Source: Streptomyces sp. NBC_00459 (GTDB lineage: Bacteria > Actinomycetota > Actinomycetes > Streptomycetales > Streptomycetaceae). Taken from it: a DNA stretch of 64,000 bases. Made by a program: the position numbers and the translations under genes. Positions 55,752 through 63,781 of this stretch are shown piece after piece. The notes beneath the pieces were generated by a model that saw only the letters and a program-made list of their open reading frames with translations, did not search any database and was not told the origin of the DNA. Numbering within the stretch: position 1 is the stretch's first letter; each line of letters begins with the position of its first letter. The stretch covers positions 186,001 to 250,000 of the forward strand of contig NZ_CP107903.1 in NCBI RefSeq assembly GCF_036013955.1, given 5' to 3'.

Positions 55752-56396
55752 ATGCCGAGGCAGAGAAGAACCGGAAGCTACGCGGTGGGCCGTGCCCGGC
55801 AGGACGCCATCCTGGACACCGCCACCGAGCGTTTCGCCGAGACCGGCTATCACCGCACGTCGATGGGCCGGATCGCGGCGGACGTCGGCCTCAGCGAGCC
55901 CGGGCTGAGGCATCACTTCCCCACGAAGAAGCACCTGCTCGTCGCGGTCGCCGGCCGCCGCTTCGACCTGCTCGCCGCCTGGGCCAGGGAAGCGCCTCGG
56001 CCCGATGACGGCACCCGCCCCTTCCGTGTGATGCTCAGCATCACGGAACGAATGGTCACCCAACCGGGACTCATCGAGCTGTTCGTCCTGATGTCGGCGG
56101 AGGCCGCCGGCCCCGGCAGCCCCGCACACGACCTGTACGCCACCCACTACAGCCAAGTGGTGCGGGCGATCACGGGAGAGTTCCACAGCGCCGCCGAACA
56201 GGGCTTCCTCAGGGCCGACATCGACTATGAGGCCGTCGCCCGGCGCTACATCGCCATGAGCGACGGACTGCAGCTCCAGTGGGTGCTGAGCGGTGGCACG
56301 CTCGATCTCGTCGGACTCATGCGCGGCTATCTTGAGCAGCTCGCCCTTACCTTGCAGACCTCGCCGGCCCCTCTCGATCCGACTCCAGTCGTCTGA
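55752..56396 (+). CDS. TetR-family transcriptional regulator
   Basis: This 214-residue regulator starts from the ATG at 55752, which leaves the operator palindrome outside the gene; in-frame ATGs at 55722 and 55731 lie in the palindrome itself. The N-terminal TetR DNA-binding domain is clear: AILDTATERFAETGYHRTSM, then the recognition helix region VGLSEPGLRHHFPTKKHLL. The rest is the variable ligand-binding half. It is divergent from the rhamnosidase/esterase operon and probably represses itself and that operon, relieved by a small ligand. The ligand cannot be inferred. Confidence 0.93.
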   Translation: MPRQRRTGSYAVGRARQDAILDTATERFAETGYHRTSMGRIAADVGLSEPGLRHHFPTKKHLLVAVAGRRFDLLAAWAREAPRPDDGTRPFRVMLSITERMVTQPGLIELFVLMSAEAAGPGSPAHDLYATHYSQVVRAITGEFHSAAEQGFLRADIDYEAVARRYIAMSDGLQLQWVLSGGTLDLVGLMRGYLEQLALTLQTSPAPLDPTPVV

Positions 56397-56947
56397 AGCC
56401 GCCCTGCCGGGCTCGACTCTCCGGGGTGCCCAAGTGCCCGAGTGGCCGAGCGGAGATCCGAGGTCGCCGATCCGGACCATGGCGCGTACCGGTGATCGGG
56501 CACGGACGCGGCCTGCGCGACCACGGCGACGAGTGCACTGCCTGGTGACCTCGCCGGATCAGCGGCGCCCGTGACGGGAAGTCCGGTCGGTGCACGGGCC
56601 GTTGGCACAGCCGCGCTCTCCCCGAACTCTCCCGAACCCTCTTGAGGAGCCCCGCTCTCAGGGAGCGTGCCGACCGGCCCACCGGCTGCCGATCGCGGCC
56701 CCGGCGATGTCGCCCGCTCGCCTGTCCGGCCCGACGGCGGCGCGGCCACACCGACAGGATCACCCTCACCCACGGGCTGAAGGAGGAGAGCACCCGCACC
56801 ATCCTCGCGAAGCACCCGTGGGCGCCGATTCGAAGGCACCGTGTGAACGCGACACACCGCGCACGCCGCGCGCCCTGGGCCGGGCTTCGCCGTCGCCTTC
56901 GCGTCCGAAGTTCCGGCTCCTGCTTTCCGCAACCGGGCCCGTGGCGA
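56397..56947. other. Gene-free convergent intergenic stretch
   Basis: These are 551 bp between the converging tetR and lacI-type genes. Open frames exist on both strands because of high GC, but none shows a recognisable domain, ribosome site or start context. I saw no clear terminator hairpin. Confidence 0.55.
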
Positions 56948-57874
56948 TCACGCCGACTCGCGGACCACAATCCTGCCCGGCGGGGGCGTCAGCTCGCCCG
57001 GGTCGATGCCGAGGGCGTTGCGGGCCGCGATCCGTCCGAGGATTTCGGCGTCGATGTGGACCGTGGTGAGTGCGGGGGTCGACAGGGAGCCGTACTCGGT
57101 CTCGTCGAAGCCGATCACCGCCACGTCCTCGGGCACCCGCAGCCCGAGGTCGCTCAGGGCCGTCAGGGCGCGTAGCGCGATGTCGTCGTCGAAGGCGGCC
57201 AAGGCGGTCACGTCCGTGTGGGCGGCGAGGAACGTCTCGACGGCGGCGGCGCCGGCCCGACGGGGACGCGGCACGACAAAGCGCTCCAAGAGCGGAAGCC
57301 CCAGCCGCCGAACGGCCTCCTGGGCGAATCCGAGCCGGGCCTCGGTCAGCGGGTACTCGCGGTCGGTCATGCCCATCGCGATCCGGGTGTGCCCGCGTTC
57401 GGCGAGGTATCCGATCTGCAGCGCGGCGTTGGCGGCGAACCCGTTCTCCCAGTCCTCCTCGGTCGGTTCCTGTCCCTGCAGGTAGGCCTCGCCGAGCCGC
57501 AGCACCGCCCTCGGCGCGATGGTGTCCAGCACCTGCTGCGTAGCCTCCGGGATCGCGTGCCCATGGCGGACCAGGAGGATGTGGCCGTGCTCGGCCAGTT
57601 CCTCGTCCAGGCCCCGGACGTAACTCCGGGAGAAGTTGCCCTCCATGCCCCAGTCGACATTGAGCACGACGATGCGCGACGAGCCCTCGCGCAGCGCGCG
57701 GGCGATGCCGTGTACGACGTATCCCAGGTCCTGAGCGGCCTCCATGACCCGCTCACGGGTGGCCGCCGAGATCGTCTGCCGTGGGTCGTCGTTCAGCACG
57801 AAACTCACCGTGGCCCTCGACACGCCGGACGCCTTCGCCACGTCGGTCAACGTCACTCGGCCAGAACGGCCCAT
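56948..57874 (-). CDS. LacI-family transcriptional repressor
   Basis: This is a 308-residue LacI/GalR-type regulator. The N-terminal HTH reads TLTDVAKASGVSRATVSFVLN, followed by the hinge helix (ATRERVMEAAQDLGY) that sits in the operator minor groove. A periplasmic-binding-protein-like effector domain follows (LVRHGH, AFDDDIALRAL, DVAVIGFDETEYG, TTVHID). The ATG at 57874 follows a GAGGAG site; the frame extension to 57931 lacks support and would overlap the upstream palindrome. Sugar-responsive control is usual for the family. The rhamnosidase operon is a possible target, but the gene is separated from it by tetR, and the sequence does not show which genes it controls. Confidence 0.93.
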   Translation of the reverse strand: MGRSGRVTLTDVAKASGVSRATVSFVLNDDPRQTISAATRERVMEAAQDLGYVVHGIARALREGSSRIVVLNVDWGMEGNFSRSYVRGLDEELAEHGHILLVRHGHAIPEATQQVLDTIAPRAVLRLGEAYLQGQEPTEEDWENGFAANAALQIGYLAERGHTRIAMGMTDREYPLTEARLGFAQEAVRRLGLPLLERFVVPRPRRAGAAAVETFLAAHTDVTALAAFDDDIALRALTALSDLGLRVPEDVAVIGFDETEYGSLSTPALTTVHIDAEILGRIAARNALGIDPGELTPPPGRIVVRESA

Positions 57875-57923
57875 GGCGGCACACTCCTCTCCGTCGGACC
57901 GGGCACACCCGCTCGCATGTGGT

Positions 57924-57943
57924 GTCGCCAAAATAGTGGCGAC
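57924..57943. promoter_or_regulatory. Inverted repeat upstream of the LacI-type gene
   Basis: GTCGCCA and TGGCGAC are perfect 7-bp arms around AAATAG, 50 bp before the lacI-type start. A self-controlling operator is the simplest reading. Confidence 0.5.
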
Positions 57944-57949
57944 CGGCTT

Positions 57950-57997
57950 CTAGAACGATTAAGCGTCGGACCTCAGCGTACGCGGCTAGATCGTTAC
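57950..57997. promoter_or_regulatory. Two related CTAGA-NCG-NTTA boxes
   Basis: CTAGAACGATTA (57950-57961) and CTAGATCGTTAC (57986-57997) lie 36 bp apart between pabB and the LacI-type gene. Both are weak palindromes around a central CG, the layout of LacI-family operators. They may be operators for the adjacent repressor. Confidence 0.35.
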
Positions 57998-58100
57998 AGT
58001 CCTTCACCACCTGAGCCAGACCGATGTGCGCCCGTACGCTCCATGTCTCAGGACTCCCTCTTCTGCCGCCACCCCGAAACCTGGCTCAGCGGGGGTCCGT

Positions 58101-59183
58101 TCAGGCGGATCGCCCGAAGGCCCCGCCGCCCGGAGAGCGAGCTGCGGAGCCATGCTCAGATATTCCGTCCGCGCTCGACGCTATGGAAAGCAGCCGCCGC
58201 GCCTTCAGTTCGGTTTCCTGCCACTCCCGCTCGGGCTCCGAACCCCAGGTGATTCCTGCCCCCGTGCCGAATCTGAGGAGCCCCGCCGACCTGTCGATCC
58301 AGAAGGTGCGGATACCGACGGCCAGTTCCCCGCAGCCTCGGTCCGCGTCGACCCAGCCGATCCCGCCGCAGTAGGGGCCACGCGCCGACGTCTCCAGTGC
58401 CGCGATGATCCGCAGGGCGCTCTCCTTGGGAGCCCCGGTGACCGATCCGGGCGGGAACGTCGCCGCCAGCAGCTCGGGCCAGCCCGCGCCGTCGCGCAGT
58501 CGCCCGCGCACCGTGGACACCAGGTGGACGAGCCCTGGATGCTTTTCCACGGCGCACAGATCGGGGACGGCCACGGAGCCGGGGACACAGACGCGGCCGA
58601 GGTCGTTGCGGACCAGGTCGACGATCATCACGTTCTCCGCGTAGTCCTTCTCCAGCAGGTCCGCCTCGGTCCGGCCGGTTCCCTTGATGGGGCCCGACGC
58701 GATGCTCCTGCCGGCGCGTCGCACGAAGAGTTCCGGGGAGGCGGTGGCCACCTCGATGCCGTGCCGGGGGATACGGACGACACCTGCGTACGGTGCCGGG
58801 TTGTGCCGGGCCAGCAGTCCGGCCAGCGCCGCGACATCGGCGTCCGCCGCGACCGGCGCGGACAGGACCCGGCAGAGGTTCGCCTGGTAGACCTCACCCG
58901 CGGCGATGTGCTCGCGGATACGCGTCACCCCGTTCGTGTACGCGGCACGGTCGAGCGAGGTGGACCACGTCCCGGTACCCGGCCCGCGCCACGGCGACGC
59001 AGGCAGGACATGGCCCTCGGCCTGTCGCACGTCGCTGAACCGGGCGCACGTCAGGTGACCCTCGAAATCGGCCACGACGGCCCAGAAGCCCTCGGAGTCC
59101 AGTGCCGAGGGGTCGCTGGTGACGTCCACGAGACCCGTTGCGAGATGCCCGCCGAGAAGGGCCATCGGAGCAAGCAGCCCCAT
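58101..59183 (-). CDS. pabB: Aminodeoxychorismate synthase component I (PabB-type)
   Basis: This 360-residue chorismate-utilising enzyme converts chorismate plus ammonia from a PabA partner to 4-amino-4-deoxychorismate on the route to p-aminobenzoate and folate. The chorismate-binding domain fills residues about 75-345: AAGEVYQANLCR, ASPELFVRR, SGPIKGTGRT (the PIKGT motif favours PabB over TrpE), EKDYAENVMIVDLVRNDLGR, and the signature FPPGSVTGAPK. It is shorter than the 450-residue classical form because the N-terminal subdomain is reduced. The start at 59183 has a perfect AGGAGGT site. It lies 64 bp after folD in the same direction, in a folate/one-carbon locus. No pabA or pabC is in the window. 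Confidence 0.92.
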   Translation of the reverse strand: MGLLAPMALLGGHLATGLVDVTSDPSALDSEGFWAVVADFEGHLTCARFSDVRQAEGHVLPASPWRGPGTGTWSTSLDRAAYTNGVTRIREHIAAGEVYQANLCRVLSAPVAADADVAALAGLLARHNPAPYAGVVRIPRHGIEVATASPELFVRRAGRSIASGPIKGTGRTEADLLEKDYAENVMIVDLVRNDLGRVCVPGSVAVPDLCAVEKHPGLVHLVSTVRGRLRDGAGWPELLAATFPPGSVTGAPKESALRIIAALETSARGPYCGGIGWVDADRGCGELAVGIRTFWIDRSAGLLRFGTGAGITWGSEPEREWQETELKARRLLSIASSADGISEHGSAARSPGGGAFGRSA

Positions 59184-59247
59184 TCCGCACCTCCTGTGAT
59201 GTGTCGTGCCGTGCATCGAGCTGTCAGGGCTCCCCCGTACGGAGCAC

Positions 59248-60111
59248 TCAGGCCACAACGGCCTCGCGTTCGGCGCCCCATTGAGCCGCGCGCAGGGTGT
59301 TGACCATGAGCATGGCTATGGTCATGGGACCCACGCCGCCGGGGACCGGAGTGATGCGACCGGCGATGCCGTCGAGCTCGGCGGACCGGACGTCGCCGCT
59401 CAGGCCGGCGGGCGTGCGGTGGATGCCCACGTCGATGACGACCGCGCCGGGCGTGACGTGTTCGGGGCCGATGAGGCCGCGGACGCCGGTGGCGACCACG
59501 ACGATGTCGGCGGGCCTGGTGACGGCGGCGAGGTCGGTGGTGAACTCGTGGGCGACCGTCACGGTCGCTCCTCGCCGCAGCAGCAGGTGGGTCAGGGGCT
59601 TGCCGACGAGTTCGCCCCAGCCGACCACGGCGACGCGGGCGCCCTGGATGGGAATGTCCTCGGCGTCGAGGAGTTCGATGACGCCGCTGGGTGTGCACGG
59701 GCGCAGGCCGCGCTCGCCCCGGGCCAGCAGACCCGCGCTGGCGGTGGTGAGGCCGTCGACGTCCTTGGTGACGGGTATGCGGTCGATCAGCGTGGCCGCG
59801 TCGAGCTGCCGGGGCAGCGGTAGCTGGAGCAGGATGCCGGAGACCCGCGGGTCGGCGGCCAGTTCGTCGATCACCCCGGCCACGTCGTCCTGGGTGGCGT
59901 GCTGGGGCAGGAATCGGTGGAAGTCGCGCATGCCGGCTTCCTTGATGGCGCGCCGTTTGGCGGCGACGTACACGGCGCTGGCCGGATCGTCGCCGACCAG
60001 AATGGTCGCCAGGCCGGGAACCCTCCCCGAACCCGCGGCGGTGGCGACCTCCTCGGCGACCTGTGAACGGATCCGCTGGGCGATGGTGGTGCCGTTGATC
60101 GTGGTGGTCAT
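59248..60111 (-). CDS. folD: Bifunctional methylene-THF dehydrogenase / methenyl-THF cyclohydrolase
   Basis: This 287-residue FolD interconverts 5,10-methylene-, 5,10-methenyl- and 10-formyl-tetrahydrofolate with NADP. It shows YVAAKRRAIKEAGM with the catalytic Lys near residue 55, the substrate-site GILLQLPLP, VVGWGELVGKPL of the Rossmann fold (usually GRSxxVGxP; here GWGELVGKP), and the C-terminal GGVGPMTIAML. The start at 60111 gives the normal length; the open frame upstream to 60243 is unsupported. The ribosome site is weak. A strong hairpin precedes it. In this locus it carries methylene-THF from MetF on to formyl-THF for PurU. Confidence 0.95.
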   Translation of the reverse strand: MTTTINGTTIAQRIRSQVAEEVATAAGSGRVPGLATILVGDDPASAVYVAAKRRAIKEAGMRDFHRFLPQHATQDDVAGVIDELAADPRVSGILLQLPLPRQLDAATLIDRIPVTKDVDGLTTASAGLLARGERGLRPCTPSGVIELLDAEDIPIQGARVAVVGWGELVGKPLTHLLLRRGATVTVAHEFTTDLAAVTRPADIVVVATGVRGLIGPEHVTPGAVVIDVGIHRTPAGLSGDVRSAELDGIAGRITPVPGGVGPMTIAMLMVNTLRAAQWGAEREAVVA

Positions 60112-60209
60112 GGTGGCGAACCGCTTTCTTGCGATGAGGAACGATTCGCCCGGGTGAAAGGGGTGTGCCGGGCGCGGTTGCCGTGGCCGCGCGTGTACGG
60201 CGCCGCGGC

Positions 60210-60237
60210 CGGGCCGGCCGTCGCGGCGGCCGGCCCG
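60210..60237. terminator. GC-rich hairpin between purU and folD
   Basis: GGGCCGGCCG (60211-60220) and CGGCCGGCCC (60227-60236), extended by one more pair, form an 11-bp stem with a 6-base loop about 85 bp downstream of the purU stop. A T-run is lacking, as is common in actinobacteria. It may attenuate read-through or protect the upstream mRNA, so folD may be expressed at a different level from purU. Confidence 0.6.
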
Positions 60238-60322
60238 CCGCATGGGGTGTGGCGCACGACAGGACTGTCCATTCCCTGCACCGGGCGGTTTCCCTGTCCG
60301 TGGGATCTCCCGCGTCCCTCCG

Positions 60323-61228
60323 TCAGGCGAAGACGATGGTGTGGTTGCCGTCGCGGATGACGCGGTCCTCGGCGTGCCACAGCACGGCGCGGGAGAGCAC
60401 CGCGCGTTCCACGTCGGCGCCGCGACGGGTGAGGTCGGTGGCGGTGTGGGCGTGGGTGACGCGGACGACGTCCTGCTCGATGATCGGCCCCTCGTCGAGG
60501 TCCTGGGTGACGTAGTGGGCGGTGGCGCCCACGAGTTTCACTCCCCGCTGCTTGGCCTTGGCGTAGGGGCCGGCGCCGATGAAGGCGGGCAGGAAGGAAT
60601 GGTGGATGTTGATGATCGGGACGCCGACGTTGTCGATGAAGTCGCCGGAGAGGATCTGCATGTAGCGGGCGAGGACGACGAAGTCGACGTTGCCCCGTAG
60701 CAGCCGCAGGTGCTCGGCCTCGGCGGCGGCCTTGTCCGCGCCCTGGCAGGGGACGTGGAAGAAGGGGATGCCGAAACCGCGTACTTCGTCGGCCACATCG
60801 GGGTGGTTGGAGACCACCATGGCGACGGTGACGGGGAGTTGGCCCTGCCGGTGGCGCCAGAGCAGGTCGAGCAGGCAGTGGTCGGACTTCGAGGCGAAGA
60901 TCGCGACCCGTTTGGGCACCGACAGGTCGCGCAGTGTGTAGCTCAGCCCGAACGTGTTCACGAGGTGCTGGTCGAGGTCCGCCCGCAGTGCGGGCAGCGC
61001 GACCCGGAGGTTGTCCAGGCCGAAGACGGTGCGCTGGAAGAAGGCGCCGCCCTGCGGGTTGTCGGAGTACTGGTCGAGGGAGACGATGTTGGCGCCGTGG
61101 CCGCCGAGGACCGTTGTCACGGCGGCGACGATGCCCGTTGCGTCGGCGCCCTGCACGATGAGCGAGGCCTGCTGGACGGGCGGCTTGCCCGTTGCGGTGC
61201 GGGCCGGGGCGTCTTGCGTGAGGGTCAT
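60323..61228 (-). CDS. purU: Formyltetrahydrofolate deformylase
   Basis: This 301-residue enzyme hydrolyses 10-formyl-THF to formate and THF. An N-terminal ACT domain (about 20-100: LIVQGADATGIVAAVT, IVSLDQYSD) senses effectors in PurU proteins. The formyltransferase-like catalytic half has LARYMQILSGDFI, then IINIHHSFLPAF with the catalytic Asn/His, and DLDEGPIIEQDVVRV with the Asp. Its ATG overlaps the metF stop (61225-61228), so it is translationally coupled to metF. The pairing means that formyl-THF made from the demethylation product is disposed of as formate, freeing THF for another round. Confidence 0.95.
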   Translation of the reverse strand: MTLTQDAPARTATGKPPVQQASLIVQGADATGIVAAVTTVLGGHGANIVSLDQYSDNPQGGAFFQRTVFGLDNLRVALPALRADLDQHLVNTFGLSYTLRDLSVPKRVAIFASKSDHCLLDLLWRHRQGQLPVTVAMVVSNHPDVADEVRGFGIPFFHVPCQGADKAAAEAEHLRLLRGNVDFVVLARYMQILSGDFIDNVGVPIINIHHSFLPAFIGAGPYAKAKQRGVKLVGATAHYVTQDLDEGPIIEQDVVRVTHAHTATDLTRRGADVERAVLSRAVLWHAEDRVIRDGNHTIVFA

Positions 61229-62097
61229 GCCAGGCTTTCCTTCCGGAAGCGGGCGGCCCAGTCCGAGGTGGCCTTGAGCCCGCCGAACGTATAGAAGTGG
61301 ATCTTCAGTTCGCCGTGGCGGCCCGGATCGTGGGCCTCGGCGAGGTCGTGCAGGAATCGGTCAGGGCCCGCGGTGCCCATGAGGTTGGTCAGGGAGAAGC
61401 CGTATTTCCTGACGACCGACGCGCTGGTGCCGACGCCGAATCGTGCCGCGTACCCCATGAGCCGGCGCACTCCGGCGGGACCGGGCACCCCGATCCTGAC
61501 CGGGAGCCCGATACCACGGCTGCGGACCTGTTCCACCCAGGCGAGCACCGGGTCGACGTCGAACCCGAACTGCGTGATGATGCCGCCCTCCAGGGGCTGC
61601 TCGGCGAGTGCCACGTGCTTGTCGCACAGCGCGGACCAGAGGGTGGCGCCGTCGATCGCGGGGTGCCCTTCGGGGTATCCGCTGATGCCGACGTGGCGCA
61701 CTCCGTACTCCTCCAGCAGCCTGGTCTCGATCAGCGACAGGGAGTCGGCGTAGGGGCCCTCGGGGTGTGCCGGATCTCCGCCGACGACGAACACGTTGTC
61801 GGACGTCCCGTCGGCGTGCAGGCCGGCCAGGAAGCGCTCGAAGTCGTCGCGCGATCCGAGGCGGCGGGCGGATATGTGCGGCACGGGCACGAACCCGAGC
61901 CGCTTGACCGCCCGGGCCGCGTCCAGGCGCATCTGGAGGTCCTCGTTGCCGAGGAAGGTGACATTGACCCGGGTGCCCTGGGGAATGGATTCGCTGGCTT
62001 CCTCCAGTTTGGGAATGTCCTTCGCCGTCATCTCCAGGGAGAAGTCCTCAAGCAATGATGTGCTGACCGCTGTTCGTGTCGTGGTGGCGGGAGTCAT
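61225..62097 (-). CDS. metF: 5,10-methylenetetrahydrofolate reductase (MetF-like)
   Basis: This 290-residue flavoprotein interconverts 5-methyl-THF and 5,10-methylene-THF. It shows the opening SLEMTAKDIPKLEE, VPVPHISARR near residue 75, NVFVVGGDPAHP, GISGYPEGHP and IGVPGPAG, the usual MTHFR barrel landmarks. The start at 62097 is chosen for length; the frame reaches 62151 without support. The gene lies between the LigM-like demethylase and purU. MetF-type enzymes in demethylation loci run towards methylene-THF, and that is the inferred direction here. A hairpin in the gap from ligM may tune its expression. Confidence 0.93.
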   Translation of the reverse strand: MTPATTTRTAVSTSLLEDFSLEMTAKDIPKLEEASESIPQGTRVNVTFLGNEDLQMRLDAARAVKRLGFVPVPHISARRLGSRDDFERFLAGLHADGTSDNVFVVGGDPAHPEGPYADSLSLIETRLLEEYGVRHVGISGYPEGHPAIDGATLWSALCDKHVALAEQPLEGGIITQFGFDVDPVLAWVEQVRSRGIGLPVRIGVPGPAGVRRLMGYAARFGVGTSASVVRKYGFSLTNLMGTAGPDRFLHDLAEAHDPGRHGELKIHFYTFGGLKATSDWAARFRKESLA

Positions 62098-62180
62098 CGT
62101 CTTTCGTCTCGCTTTCTCGTCCGGGGGGCGAATGCTGGGCACCCGGGGCACCGCCGAGGCGGAGGATCAAGCCCTGCGCC

Positions 62181-62212
62181 GCCCCCGCGCGCCGTCACCA
62201 GGGCGCGGGGGC
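62181..62212. terminator. GC-rich hairpin between ligM-like gene and metF
   Basis: GCCCCCGCGC (62181-62190) and GCGCGGGGGC (62203-62212) form a perfect 10-bp stem with a 12-base loop, about 60 bp after the ligM stop and 85 bp before metF. It is probably a partial terminator or mRNA 3'-end stabiliser that lets the demethylase be made in excess of the enzymes downstream. Confidence 0.6.
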
Positions 62213-62273
62213 TGGACGGCGGAGGGAGCTCCGTGGCGCGGGGCCGGCGCGATGCGCGTGCGGCCGGCTGTCG

Positions 62274-63617
62274 TCAGCGGTCGCGGCGGTAGAGGGTGCG
62301 CGCGTGCTGGTTGAACGGGGAGGGCTGCACGGTGGCACGGATACGGGGGAATCCGAGGTCGGCCCCGGGGTCGGTGCCTGCACCGGGGTGCTCGCCCCAG
62401 GCCACCGTCACCTCTGTGCCCGGTACGGCGTGCTCGGAGTCGATCAGGGTCTGCGCGAGGACCGTGCCCATCGGGTCGATCGACGCGGTCTGCATCGTCG
62501 TCCCGACCAGGCCCGCAGCGGTCTCCACCCGGTGGCGGGCGTAGGTGAGCACGAAGCCGGGATCCTCGCCACCGCCGAGGTCACGGCGTACGTCATCGGC
62601 GTCGAGAACGAGGGTGACCTTGGTGCGGCGCACCTCGTCCTTGGCCTTCTCCAAGGCGTCGCGACCGACGAAGTCGTGGTTGAAGGAGATCATCTTCCCG
62701 TAGCCCAGCTCGTACGGGGAGACGTAGTAGTCCTCGATGTCCTCGCTGAAGTAGCTGCCGTTCAGCGGACGTTTGCCCTCGATGCCGAACAGGGGCAGCT
62801 GTCGGCGGTACTCCAGCAGTTCGGGGTCGGTGTAGATGCCGGGCACCGGTGAGGGGATCCAGCCGCTCTCCACGCTCGGCGTGGTGTAGGCCAGTGCGCC
62901 CACCTGGACCAGGCCGAGCGGCTCGCCGGTCTTCAGGAACTTCTCGTGGACGTAACCGGCGTGCTCCCAGTGGCCGATGAACTCGAATCCGGCCTGGCCG
63001 GCCATACCATGGCGCAGGGCACGCAGGGGGCGTCCGTCGAGGGTGACCGCGGTGGAGTGGAAGAACTTCGTCTCCGGCAGCGGTCCGCCGAACGCGCGCT
63101 CGACCAGTTCCACGGCCAGCGGGCCCTGGATCTGGTAGCGGAAGAGCTTCGGGTCGCCGCCGCCCTGGCGGAAGGCGGAGGACGGGTCGGTGACGAAGCC
63201 GACGTCGTAGCCGCCCTTCTCCGCGTGGTACTGCACCCAGTGCTGTGCGGCCGGGATGCCGCTGAGCAGGTACTTGTTCTCGCCCTCACGGGCGAGGATC
63301 CCGTCGGTGACGATGTGGCCGCCCCGGGTGACCGGCACGTACTGCTTGGCCTGGCCGATCGCGAACTTCTCGAAGTTGTTCGCGCCGTGGTCGGCCAGCA
63401 CCTGCGTGGCGTCGGGGCCCTCGATCCACATGTCGTACATGTGATGCGAGAGGTTGAGCAGGGCCACGCCCTCGTGCCACGCGGCCTGCTCCCGGCGCCA
63501 GCCGGAGAACTCGCGCGCGACCACCTCGGGGGTCCACGGCTCGGCGCCCGGCTTCCACAGCAGATTGATCGCCGATCCGGCCTTGTCGATGCCGTCCTGG
63601 AGGGAGGGAATTGTCAT
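62274..63617 (-). CDS. ligM: LigM-like THF-dependent O-demethylase (aminomethyltransferase family)
   Basis: This 447-residue protein has the GcvT/aminomethyltransferase fold and resembles the vanillate O-demethylase LigM of Sphingobium rather than glycine-cleavage GcvT: AKQYVPVTRGGHIVTDGI, LRHGMAGQAG, VESGWIPSPVPGIYT, EDYYVSPYELGYG and FNHDFVGRDALEKAK. Such enzymes move a methyl group from an aryl methoxy donor to THF, giving a phenol and 5-methyl-THF. The ATG at 63617 has an AGAAGGA site. It is followed by metF, purU and folD, exactly the enzymes that oxidise 5-methyl-THF to formate. The upstream region holds tandem operators and a leader hairpin, so it is tightly controlled. The substrate could be a methoxylated lignin-type aromatic or another methyl donor. 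Confidence 0.9.
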   Translation of the reverse strand: MTIPSLQDGIDKAGSAINLLWKPGAEPWTPEVVAREFSGWRREQAAWHEGVALLNLSHHMYDMWIEGPDATQVLADHGANNFEKFAIGQAKQYVPVTRGGHIVTDGILAREGENKYLLSGIPAAQHWVQYHAEKGGYDVGFVTDPSSAFRQGGGDPKLFRYQIQGPLAVELVERAFGGPLPETKFFHSTAVTLDGRPLRALRHGMAGQAGFEFIGHWEHAGYVHEKFLKTGEPLGLVQVGALAYTTPSVESGWIPSPVPGIYTDPELLEYRRQLPLFGIEGKRPLNGSYFSEDIEDYYVSPYELGYGKMISFNHDFVGRDALEKAKDEVRRTKVTLVLDADDVRRDLGGGEDPGFVLTYARHRVETAAGLVGTTMQTASIDPMGTVLAQTLIDSEHAVPGTEVTVAWGEHPGAGTDPGADLGFPRIRATVQPSPFNQHARTLYRRDR

Positions 63618-63638
63618 CTGCGGGTCCTTCTCGTCGTT

Positions 63639-63658
63639 CGCCGGAATGTGTTCCGGCG
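63639..63658. promoter_or_regulatory. Leader hairpin ahead of the ligM-like gene
   Basis: CGCCGGAA (63639-63646) and TTCCGGCG (63651-63658) form a perfect 8-bp stem around a 4-base loop. It lies about 20 bp upstream of the ligM start, just before the ribosome site and after the operator, so it should form in the 5' leader and may affect translation or mRNA life. Confidence 0.6.
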
Positions 63659-63661
63659 TGA

Positions 63662-63692
63662 ACTAGATCGATCTAGTGCTATATCGATCCAG
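63662..63692. promoter_or_regulatory. Tandem palindromic operators in the ligM promoter
   Basis: ACTAGATCGATCTAGT (63662-63677) is a perfect 16-bp palindrome. A second, imperfect copy of its core, CTATATCGATCCAG (63679-63692), matches 12 of 14 positions and is offset by 16 bp. On the ligM strand the second copy overlaps a plausible -10 (TATAGC, with TTGCTG some 19 bp before), so a repressor here would block the promoter. The regulator is not in the window. Confidence 0.7.
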
Positions 63693-63781
63693 CACGTTAG
63701 CGCAGCAACCTCATTCAGGTGACTACGGCGTTACGAATGCATTGCGTGCGCCACTTGCACCCTGCGGGCGCTCGCCGGCGC

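Noticed and set aside
58101..59183. Anthranilate synthase component I (trpE)
   Set aside because: The PIKGT motif and the folate/one-carbon neighbourhood favour aminodeoxychorismate synthase; no trp genes are adjacent.
62274..63617. Glycine-cleavage T protein (gcvT)
   Set aside because: Although the fold is shared, the motifs and length match LigM-type O-demethylases, and no gcvH or gcvP is nearby.
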